Positions 7,145 to 14,058 of a stretch of 17,176 bases of DNA are shown here, piece by piece. The first letter of the stretch is position 1; each line of letters opens with the position of its first letter. The notes beneath the pieces were generated by a model. That model was not told the origin of the DNA. It worked only from the letters and a program-made list of their open reading frames with translations, and did no database searches. Position numbers and translations under genes: made by a program. The stretch covers positions 1 through 17,176 of the forward strand of contig JAEZCR010000143.1 in assembly GCA_023433465.1 (NCBI GenBank). The letters run 5' to 3'. Source of the DNA: Pseudomonadota bacterium (GTDB taxonomy: Bacteria; Pseudomonadota; Gammaproteobacteria; Steroidobacterales; Steroidobacteraceae).

Positions 7145-8728
7145 ATGAACCGCAACAACGACTTTAGACGTGGACGCCCGCTGCTCGGCGTCTTGCTGCT
7201 TGGGATATTGACCGCGTGTGGTGGAGGCGGCGACGGCCCGTTCACCCCTCCGCCGATGGGGCCAGGCCCGGGCCCCCAACCGGGACCGCCCGTCAGCGGC
7301 CCGGCGTGGCCGCAGTTCAGCCGCGACGCGCAACACACGGCGGTGAGCGCCATCGCGACCCCGCCGCTCAACCGCATCATCTGGCAGACGTCGGTGGACC
7401 TGCAGCAGACGCTGGTGGCGGGGCAGTACCTGCTCACGCATTACGGCTCGCCGATCATTTCGTCGAACAACACCGTGCTCGTGCCGGTGAAGACCACGAC
7501 GCAGGGCGGGTTCCGCATCGACGCGCGCAGCGGCGTGAACGGCGGGTTGATCTGGAGCGCCAGCAGCGACTACGTCGTGCCGCCTCACAACTGGTTTCCG
7601 AGCTACAACGTGACGCTCACGCCGACCGGGCGCATGTACGCCCCCGGAGCCGGGGGCAAGGTTTTCTATCGCGATAACGTCGACTCGGCCACGGGCACGA
7701 TGCAGACCGCCGTGTTCTACGGCATGAGCGTCTACACGGGCGCGCAGACGGAGTTGAACAACACCGTCATGATCAGCACGCCGATCACGGTGGATGCGGA
7801 CGGCAACGCCTGGTTCGGCTTCTTCGTGACCGGCACGAATTCCGCGGGTCTGAGCAGCGGCGTCGCGCGTCTCTCGCCGAGCGGCGCCGGCATCTGGCAG
7901 CCCGCCAGCACGCTCGCCAACGACTCCGCCATCGATCGAGTCGCGATGAACAGCGCGCCGGCGCTGTCGAACGATGGAGCGACGCTGTACGTCGCGGTGA
8001 GCACCGCCGGCGGGCGCGGCTATCTGCTCGCGCTCGACAGCGCGACACTCGCGCCGGTCGGGCGCGTAGCCCTCGTGGATCCGAATCTCGGCACGCCGGC
8101 GCGGGTCTCCGGCGATGCGACGTCGTCGCCGGTCGTGGGGCCCGATGGCGACGTGTATTACGGGGTGCTCGAAGCCAACCTGCCGTCGCACAACAACCGC
8201 GGCTGGCTGCTGCATTTCGACTCGACGCTCACGCAGACCAGGATCCCGGGCTCGTTCGGCTGGGACAACACGCCGACCATCGTGCCGGCTTCGGCCGTAC
8301 CGTCGTACACCGGCACGTCGACCTATCTACTCGCGACCAAGTACAACAACTACGGCGGCGCGGGCAGCGGCAACGGCCAGAACCGCATGGCGATCCTCGA
8401 TCCGTTCGCGGAACTGCCCGATCCGATCTCGGGCCGCCAGGTGATGGCCGAGGTGATGACCATCCTCGGGCCGACGCCCGACGCGAACTACGCGGGCGGC
8501 GTGCGCGAGTGGTGCGTGAACACGGGCGCATTCGATCCGGCCACGCGCTCGATGCTCATCAACAACGAGGACGGGTATCTCTACCGCTGGGACCTGTCCA
8601 CCAACACGCTTTCGCAACGCATCCGCTTCAACAACGGTCTCGGCCAGTCATACACGCCGACCGCCATCGGCGCGGATGGGACCATCTACTCGATCAACGC
8701 GGGCGTGTTGTTCGCGGTGGGTCAGTAA
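7145..8728 (+). CDS. Lipoprotein with PQQ-repeat-like beta-propeller
   Basis: A 527-residue secreted lipoprotein. The N-terminus has two positive patches, the hydrophobic run LLGVLLLGIL and the lipobox LTAC with Cys25. The residues after Cys25 are glycine, so inner-membrane retention is not signalled and outer-membrane sorting is expected. A proline/glycine linker (about 31-50) follows. The remainder begins WPQFSRDAQHTA, a typical opening of PQQ-type beta-propellers. It continues with blade-like repeats such as VSGDATSSPVVGPDGDVYYG and the terminal TAIGADGTIYSINAGVLFAV. No haem motif or PQQ-site signature is visible, so binding or scaffolding is as likely as catalysis. No clear Shine-Dalgarno precedes the ATG. 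It ends 5 bp from the stop of the convergent amidohydrolase gene. The specific function is not recognised. Confidence 0.8.
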   Translation: MNRNNDFRRGRPLLGVLLLGILTACGGGGDGPFTPPPMGPGPGPQPGPPVSGPAWPQFSRDAQHTAVSAIATPPLNRIIWQTSVDLQQTLVAGQYLLTHYGSPIISSNNTVLVPVKTTTQGGFRIDARSGVNGGLIWSASSDYVVPPHNWFPSYNVTLTPTGRMYAPGAGGKVFYRDNVDSATGTMQTAVFYGMSVYTGAQTELNNTVMISTPITVDADGNAWFGFFVTGTNSAGLSSGVARLSPSGAGIWQPASTLANDSAIDRVAMNSAPALSNDGATLYVAVSTAGGRGYLLALDSATLAPVGRVALVDPNLGTPARVSGDATSSPVVGPDGDVYYGVLEANLPSHNNRGWLLHFDSTLTQTRIPGSFGWDNTPTIVPASAVPSYTGTSTYLLATKYNNYGGAGSGNGQNRMAILDPFAELPDPISGRQVMAEVMTILGPTPDANYAGGVREWCVNTGAFDPATRSMLINNEDGYLYRWDLSTNTLSQRIRFNNGLGQSYTPTAIGADGTIYSINAGVLFAVGQ

Positions 8729-8733
8729 CCGGT

Positions 8734-10224
8734 TCAGGCCCGGGCCTCGTAGCCGTAGCGCAGGTTGCTGGGCAGGCCGCCCTGGGCGAGGTATTCGTTC
8801 CTGATCGCTTCGAAATTGTCGGCTGAAAGCTTCTGCGACGCCTTCGGGTCGATCTTGTAGAGCTTCGAGGCATTACCCGCGAAGATCTTCGACTTCACCG
8901 GGCCGTCGGCCGGGCCGAGCGGCTTGTATCCGTACTTCTTCCGCATGTCCTCCGGGATCTCGAGGCGGCGCATGGCCTCGATCTGCCACTGTGGGGAACC
9001 CCACCACACCGAGTCCGTGCCCCAGATCACCTTGTCTTCGCCGAGGCCCTTGATGAGCGTGCCCATCAGCGCGGCCGCGAGTTTCGGGTGCGTGACGCAG
9101 GTGTTGGCGAAGCAGGCCCCGAGCTCGCCGTAGACGTTGCTGACGCCGAACTTCGCCGGGATGTCCGCCAGATCCGAGACCCAGTCGAAGCGGCCGGTTT
9201 TCTCGAACTGCGCGAGCTCGCGGTCGGGTAGCTCGAGGAACGGGCGCATCGCCGAGTGATAGATGACGAAGTTGATCTGCGGCCAGTCCTTCGCGGCCTT
9301 GCCGACGTCCCACACCGTGGCGTACTGCCACATGTCGGCCCACGAGGTCATGTAGTCCGCCGGCATCAATCCCTTGTGGATGCAGATCGTGTCGATGCCG
9401 CTCTTCAGCATCGCCTCGTAGAGTGGATAGACGAGTTTCTCGTCGTCCATGCGCCAGTTGGTCTTCTTCTTCGTCTGGTAGATGGGATCGCCGATCGTGT
9501 AGCCCTTGATGCTGTCGGGCTTGAGATCGGCCATGACTCGCGCGATTTCCTCGAACCAGCCGGGCGTGCCGGGCGTCACGATGCCGTGGGCGAGGCAGCG
9601 GCGGGATCCCGCGACCTTGTTGACCACGTCGCGCGCGGAGGCGATCTGGTCGTTCGTGAGGAACAGGTATTCGTAGTCGTCGGTGGGTGTGCCCGAGATC
9701 ATCGCGACCTTGGTGTCGCTGTCGATGAAGATCTCCTTCACGTAGTTCTGGAACTTGTAGCGCGTGAGGCCATCCGCGCCGGGAATGTTCGGGTTCCAGT
9801 GTCTCATCGCGAACTCGGCCGAGCCGATCAGGAGCGGCTGCGTGTAGTCGTCGCGCACGAAGTGCGTCTGGCAGTCGACGATGAACTGGTTGCGCAGCGC
9901 TTTCGCGCGCTCGTCGGCCATACCGGGTGTCGCGGCCTCCGCGCGGCTCGCCGTGAACACCGGGCCGAACACTTCGTTGAACGCGAGGAATGCCGCGGAC
10001 ATGCCCGCCGCGGACGAGAGGAACGCGCGCCGGCTCAGACCGTGTTTCGGCGCGAGCTCCTCGGCCAGCGCGCCGATGCGCGCCTCGACGCGCGCCTGGT
10101 CTTCGCTTTGCGGCAGCGGCGTGAATTCGCCATTGCTCACCACCTGGGTCGGAATCGGCGAGGCGGTGTCGTGTTCATCGGCGGGCATCAATCCCGCGAG
10201 CTCGGCGTCACTGACGAAGCGCAT
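8734..10224 (-). CDS. Tat-exported amidohydrolase (amidohydrolase_2 / ACMSD-like superfamily)
   Basis: A 496-residue metal-dependent TIM-barrel hydrolase or decarboxylase. Probable metal or catalytic residues are Asp117 and His121 (DCQTH, where Gln119 takes the place of the first His of the common HxH pair), His283 (CIHKG), His323 (IYHS) and Asp404 (WGTD). A Tat motif SRRAF (64-68) precedes a hydrophobic stretch ending near ASRAEAA, so the mature enzyme should act in the periplasm. The ATG at 10224 is chosen because GGAGG (complement of 10233-10237) lies eight bases ahead; the frame is open for 21 more codons upstream without a better signal. The twin arginine therefore comes after an unusually long n-region of about 63 residues. 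The gene is divergent from the PQQ dehydrogenase. The superfamily includes aromatic decarboxylases and lactonases; the substrate is unknown. Confidence 0.88.
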   Translation of the reverse strand: MRFVSDAELAGLMPADEHDTASPIPTQVVSNGEFTPLPQSEDQARVEARIGALAEELAPKHGLSRRAFLSSAAGMSAAFLAFNEVFGPVFTASRAEAATPGMADERAKALRNQFIVDCQTHFVRDDYTQPLLIGSAEFAMRHWNPNIPGADGLTRYKFQNYVKEIFIDSDTKVAMISGTPTDDYEYLFLTNDQIASARDVVNKVAGSRRCLAHGIVTPGTPGWFEEIARVMADLKPDSIKGYTIGDPIYQTKKKTNWRMDDEKLVYPLYEAMLKSGIDTICIHKGLMPADYMTSWADMWQYATVWDVGKAAKDWPQINFVIYHSAMRPFLELPDRELAQFEKTGRFDWVSDLADIPAKFGVSNVYGELGACFANTCVTHPKLAAALMGTLIKGLGEDKVIWGTDSVWWGSPQWQIEAMRRLEIPEDMRKKYGYKPLGPADGPVKSKIFAGNASKLYKIDPKASQKLSADNFEAIRNEYLAQGGLPSNLRYGYEARA

Positions 10225-10370
10225 GAGCAGTCCCTCCAAGAATGACCCCATTCTGGCACTTCGCCTGGCGGGCCCGAATGTCGCCAATGACGAGTCCTGC
10301 TTCCGTTTGAGTCGAGTGTCGAATCGTGCTGAAGTCGACAGTGATTCGCACCGCGGAAGAGGGGATCACG
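10225..10370. promoter_or_regulatory. Divergent promoter region between amidohydrolase and PQQ dehydrogenase
   Basis: This 146-bp gap lies between two divergently transcribed genes encoding exported enzymes and must hold both start regions. Each gene has a good Shine-Dalgarno: GGAGG on the minus strand (complement of 10233-10237) and AGAGGGG at 10358-10364 on the plus strand. I see no convincing promoter hexamers or palindrome. A GTG at 10326 could extend the dehydrogenase by 15 residues, but this would put charged residues ahead of the signal peptide and is not favoured. Confidence 0.4.
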
Positions 10371-12545
10371 ATGCGCGCTCCGGGAGTCTGTGTGGCCGGC
10401 TTGTTGTTCGCGGCGAACGTCATGGCCGCGACGCAGATCGACAACGCGGCGCTCGACAACGAGGCGGACGGCCGCAACTGGCCGGCATACGGCCGCACCT
10501 TCGGCGAGACTCACTACAGCCCGCTCACCGCGATCAATCGCGAAACGGTGTCGCGCCTGCGGCTCGCGTGGACGCTCGACCTCGACGTCACGAACAACCT
10601 GTCGACGCCGCTCGCGGTGGATGGCGTCGTCTACGTGGCCTCGGGCTACAGCTTCGTGCACGCGGTCGAGGCGAAGAGCGGCAAGCTCCTGTGGCGCTAC
10701 GACCCGGAAGTCGCGAAGGCCGCGGGCGCGAAACTGCGCACCGGCTGGGGCATTCGCGGCCTCGCGTTCTGGAAGGGACGCCTGTTCGTCGGCACGCACG
10801 ATGGCCGCCTGATCGCGATCGACGCGAAGACCGGCAAGCCGGTCTGGACGGTGCAGACGATCGACACCAACGACGGCTCGTTCATCTCCGGCCCGCCGCG
10901 CGTATTCAACGACAAGGTGATCATCGGCTTCGGCGGCGGAGACTTCGGCGCGGTGCGCGGCTACGTCACGGCGTACGACACGGCCACGGGCAAACAGGTT
11001 TGGCGCTGGTGGACCGTGCCCGGCGATCCGTCGAAGGGCTTCGAGAACAAGGCCATGGAGATGGCTGCGAAGACCTGGACCGGCGAGTGGTGGAAGTACG
11101 GCGGCGGCGGCACCGTGTGGAATGCGATGACCTACGACCCCGAGTTCAATCGCATTTACCTCGGCACTGGCAACGGCGGTCCCTGGAACTGGAAGATCCG
11201 CAGCCCCGGAGGTGGCGACAACCTGTTCCTGTGCTCCGTGGTCGCGCTGGATGCCGACACGGGCGAATACGTCTGGCACTACCAGACGACGCCGGGCGAT
11301 TCATGGGATTACAACTCCGCGATGGACATGACGCTCGCGACGCTGAACATCGGCGGTGCGCCGCGCAAGGTCCTGTTGCATGCGCCGAAGAACGGATTCT
11401 TCTACGTCATCGATCGCTCGGACGGCAAACTCATCTCGGCCGAGAAGCTAGGCAAGGTCACGTGGGCGGACCGTGTCGATCTGGCCACGGGCCGGCCGGT
11501 CGTGGCGCCCGGCGCGCGTTACGAGAACGGCCCCGTGACGCTTTGGCCCAGCTTCCAGGGCGTACACAACCTCTATCCACAGTCGTTCAGCCCGCGGACC
11601 GGTCTCGTCTACGTGCCGACGATCGAGATGCCCGCCACCTTCGGCGGCGACGTCGACCCGAAGACCTGGAAGCCGCTGCCGTCCTCGATCCAGTTCACCG
11701 GATTCCCCACCGCCGACGGCGATCCGCCCGCGGATGGCGGCAAGAGTTACCTGGTGGCATGGGATCCCGTGAAGCAGCGCGCGATGTGGCGGCAGCCGAC
11801 GCCCGGCCCGCACAACGGCGGCACGCTCGCGACCGCGGGCGACCTCGTGTTCCAGGGACAGGCCGACGGCTACGTCAACGCCTACGATGCCGTCGGTGGC
11901 CGCAAGCTGTGGTCGTTCTACGCGGCCACCGCCGCGCTCGGCACGCCGATCACGTTCGCGATCGGCAAGACGCAGTACGTCGCGATCCTCACCGGCCCGC
12001 TGCACGGCGCGCCCGGCGGCTTCGGTTCGATGGCCGCGCGCTTCGGCTGGGATTCGCGCGTTCATCCACGCCGCCTGCTCGCGTTCGTGCTCGACGGTAC
12101 CGCCCAACTACCGCCGACGCCGCCCCCGATCTTCGCGCAGCCGCTCGATGGACCCGAGGTGAACGTGGATTCCACGCTCGTGCAGGAAGGCATCGAGCAG
12201 TGGACGCGCTGCCAGCTCTGCCATGGCCCAGGTGCGGTCGCCGGCGGATCGGCGCCCGACCTGCGCGCATCCCAGCTCGTGCTCGACAACGCCCGCTTCA
12301 AGACCGTCGTCAGGGCCGGCATCGAAGAGCGCGGCATGCCGAAGTTTCCCGAGATCACCGATCACGAGCTCGAATCGCTGCAACACTACGTGCGATATCG
12401 CGCGCGGCTCGCGACGCGTCCTGACGGCGTGGCGCCCGTGGCCGTGGCCGCGCCCGCCGCGGATGAACAGAAGACCGACGAGCCCGCGGAGGAGAAGCGG
12501 CCGCCCGGTTCGCTCGAATCGACCGGAGCGCCGCCTCCGCAATGA
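10371..12545 (+). CDS. PQQ-dependent alcohol dehydrogenase with fused cytochrome c domain (type II quinohaemoprotein)
   Basis: A 724-residue periplasmic dehydrogenase that oxidises an alcohol or aldehyde with PQQ and passes electrons through its own haem c. A signal peptide covers about 1-20 (ends VMAA). The eight-bladed propeller runs to about 580, with RGLAFWKGRLFVGTHDGRL, GGGGTVW (Trp250, probable PQQ-floor), GTGNGGPWN (Asn268) and GDSWDY (catalytic Asp313). A proline hinge (581-586) leads to a cytochrome c domain with CQLCH (614-618) and GMPKF (Met656, likely sixth ligand). The tail from about 685 is alanine/proline/acid-rich. Oddities are Asp191 where most relatives have the Glu metal ligand, and no adjacent cysteine pair. 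Asn315 after Asp-Tyr argues against the lanthanide type. The ATG at 10371 follows AGAGGGG. It is divergent from the amidohydrolase. Substrate unknown. Confidence 0.93.
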   Translation: MRAPGVCVAGLLFAANVMAATQIDNAALDNEADGRNWPAYGRTFGETHYSPLTAINRETVSRLRLAWTLDLDVTNNLSTPLAVDGVVYVASGYSFVHAVEAKSGKLLWRYDPEVAKAAGAKLRTGWGIRGLAFWKGRLFVGTHDGRLIAIDAKTGKPVWTVQTIDTNDGSFISGPPRVFNDKVIIGFGGGDFGAVRGYVTAYDTATGKQVWRWWTVPGDPSKGFENKAMEMAAKTWTGEWWKYGGGGTVWNAMTYDPEFNRIYLGTGNGGPWNWKIRSPGGGDNLFLCSVVALDADTGEYVWHYQTTPGDSWDYNSAMDMTLATLNIGGAPRKVLLHAPKNGFFYVIDRSDGKLISAEKLGKVTWADRVDLATGRPVVAPGARYENGPVTLWPSFQGVHNLYPQSFSPRTGLVYVPTIEMPATFGGDVDPKTWKPLPSSIQFTGFPTADGDPPADGGKSYLVAWDPVKQRAMWRQPTPGPHNGGTLATAGDLVFQGQADGYVNAYDAVGGRKLWSFYAATAALGTPITFAIGKTQYVAILTGPLHGAPGGFGSMAARFGWDSRVHPRRLLAFVLDGTAQLPPTPPPIFAQPLDGPEVNVDSTLVQEGIEQWTRCQLCHGPGAVAGGSAPDLRASQLVLDNARFKTVVRAGIEERGMPKFPEITDHELESLQHYVRYRARLATRPDGVAPVAVAAPAADEQKTDEPAEEKRPPGSLESTGAPPPQ

Positions 12546-12648
12546 ACATCGCGCGAAACGGCGCGCCGTCCGGAGGTTGTTTGTCAGGGCCAGGCCGATA
12601 TGCGCTCGGCCTCGCGACCATGTCATTTCGCGCATAGTCGAAAACGAA

Positions 12649-12677
12649 ACGGGATCCCGTCGAGACACACGGGATCC
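12649..12677 (+). promoter_or_regulatory. Paired ACGGGATCC direct repeats, candidate GntR operator
   Basis: ACGGGATCC occurs at 12649-12657 and again at 12669-12677, exactly 20 bp apart, which is about two helical turns. The first copy is part of the perfect 12-bp palindrome ACGGGATCCCGT (12649-12660). The pair ends 20 bp before the GntR start codon. Regulators of the GntR family commonly bind short palindromes near their own promoter, so autoregulation is a fair inference. No experiment or family consensus supports it yet. Confidence 0.4.
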
Positions 12678-12697
12678 GGCCGAACCAACATTTCGGC

Positions 12698-13414
12698 ATG
12701 AGCACGCAATTGGCGGGGGCGGTAGTTCGGCTTCGGGAGATGATCCTGAACGGCCGGCTCGCGCCCGGACAACGCGTCGCCGAGGCGCCGCTCGCGGACA
12801 TGCTGGGCGTTTCGCGCACTCCCGTGCGACAGGCGCTGCCGCTGCTCGCGCAGGAAGGTCTGCTCGTCATGAATGAAACCCGCGGCTACGTGGTGCGGGC
12901 CTTCACCACGGCCGAAATCTCCGATGCCATCGACGTGCGCGGCGCCCTCGAGGCGCTGGCCGGCCGGCGCATCGCCGAACGCGGCCTCAGCAAGGCGCTC
13001 TCGCGCGACCTGCGCCGATGTCTCGAGGACGGCGACACATTACTCGCCAAGCGACGCATCGAAGAAGACGACGGCGCCGATTACGCGGAAATGAACGCGC
13101 GCTTTCATCGCCTCATCATGGACGCGGCGGACAGCGCGATTCTCGCCGCCGCGCTCGAACGCAACAGCCATGTGCCGTTCGCGGGGCCGCAGGCCCTGGC
13201 TTTCGACGGCACCCAACTAGATCGCATGTACGACCACCTTCACTATGCGCATCGGCAGCATCACGCGATCGTGGGTGCGTTGGAGTCCGGCCAGGCCGGA
13301 CGCGTGGAGGCGCTACTGCGAGAGCACGCCCATGGCGTGAAGGAAAGTCTCAATCTGGTCGGATTTCACCTGGCCTCGACGGAGGCCGGCCGGAGATTCG
13401 CGCTGGTCCGCTGA
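12698..13414 (+). CDS. GntR-family regulator, FadR/FCD subfamily
   Basis: A 238-residue transcription regulator. The N-terminal winged helix (about 5-68) contains LREMILNGRLAPGQRVAE, LADMLGVSRTPVRQAL and EGLL. The all-helical FCD effector domain follows (about 74-215). Its likely metal-binding residues are visible: Asp79 (AIDVRGALE), His137 (NARFH), His188/189 (RQHHAI) and His210 (REHAH). FCD regulators usually bind small carboxylates or related catabolites and repress the adjoining catabolic genes. The start ATG has no strong Shine-Dalgarno. The stop is only 26 bp before TonB receptor 2, so co-transcription with and control of that receptor are likely. The PQQ dehydrogenase upstream could also be a target, 152 bp away. 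The effector is unknown. Confidence 0.93.
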   Translation: MSTQLAGAVVRLREMILNGRLAPGQRVAEAPLADMLGVSRTPVRQALPLLAQEGLLVMNETRGYVVRAFTTAEISDAIDVRGALEALAGRRIAERGLSKALSRDLRRCLEDGDTLLAKRRIEEDDGADYAEMNARFHRLIMDAADSAILAAALERNSHVPFAGPQALAFDGTQLDRMYDHLHYAHRQHHAIVGALESGQAGRVEALLREHAHGVKESLNLVGFHLASTEAGRRFALVR

Positions 13415-13440
13415 TATCCAACTTCGTTTGGGGGAGAACG

Positions 13441-14058
13441 ATGATGAAGAAGGGCTCATGGCAAAACAAAACCTTGCTGCCGCTGGCATTGCTCGGTGCC
13501 GGAACGGCGCAGGCGCAGCAAGCCACACCGGCCGAGGGTGAACTCGAGGAAGTCGTCGTCACGGCGCAGTTCCGACAGCAGAACCTGCAGGAAACGCCGC
13601 TTGCGATCACCGCGGTCAGCGGCGACATGCTCGAGCGGCGTAGCCAGACCGACATTGCCGAAGTCGCCCGCCAGGCGCCGAACGTCACGCTCGCGGCGCA
13701 GAACCAGGAGTACGCCTCCGGTCTCATCGCCTACATCCGCGGCATCGGCCAGAACGATCCCAACTTCGCCGTCGAGCCCGGCGTCGGCATCTACGTCGAC
13801 GATGTCTATCTTCCGACGCTGACCGGCTCGCTGCTCGATCTCATGGATGTCGAGCGCGTGGAAATCCTGCGCGGCCCGCAGGGCACTCTCGCCGGACGCA
13901 ACTCGATCGGCGGCGCGATCAAGATGTATTCGGTCCGCCCGCAGGGCGACGACAGCGGATCGTTCCAGGTCACGTACGGCACCTTCGATCGCCTCGACCT
14001 GCGCGGCATCTGGGACGTGAAGCTCAGCGACACCTGGTCGATGGCGTGTCGGGCGTGA
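13441..14058 (+). CDS. TonB receptor 2, 5' fragment (signal peptide and most of the plug)
   Basis: A 205-codon frame, of which the first 201 residues match the receptor family and the last four (ACRA) are out of frame. The signal peptide ends AQA before Gln26 (LLPLALLGAGTAQA). A TonB-box-like LEEVVVTA lies at 35-42. Plug motifs are LQETPLAIT (49-57), YIRGIGQ (98-104) and LRGPQGTLAGRNSIGGAI (143-160). There are two adjacent ATGs (13441 and 13444). GGGGGAG at 13430-13436 suits the second slightly better, a difference of one residue. If translated alone it would give only a periplasmic plug piece without a barrel. Confidence 0.85.
   Translation: MMKKGSWQNKTLLPLALLGAGTAQAQQATPAEGELEEVVVTAQFRQQNLQETPLAITAVSGDMLERRSQTDIAEVARQAPNVTLAAQNQEYASGLIAYIRGIGQNDPNFAVEPGVGIYVDDVYLPTLTGSLLDLMDVERVEILRGPQGTLAGRNSIGGAIKMYSVRPQGDDSGSFQVTYGTFDRLDLRGIWDVKLSDTWSMACRA

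Noticed and set aside
11304..11318. Lanthanide-dependent (XoxF-like) dehydrogenase
   Set aside because: The residue after catalytic Asp-Tyr is Asn, not Asp, and the protein has a fused cytochrome c domain typical of type II quinohaemoproteins.
9881..12424. 847-codon plus-strand frame across the amidohydrolase and PQQ dehydrogenase
   Set aside because: It is a shifted frame with arginine-rich sequence; the real dehydrogenase frame has signal peptide, propeller and haem motifs.
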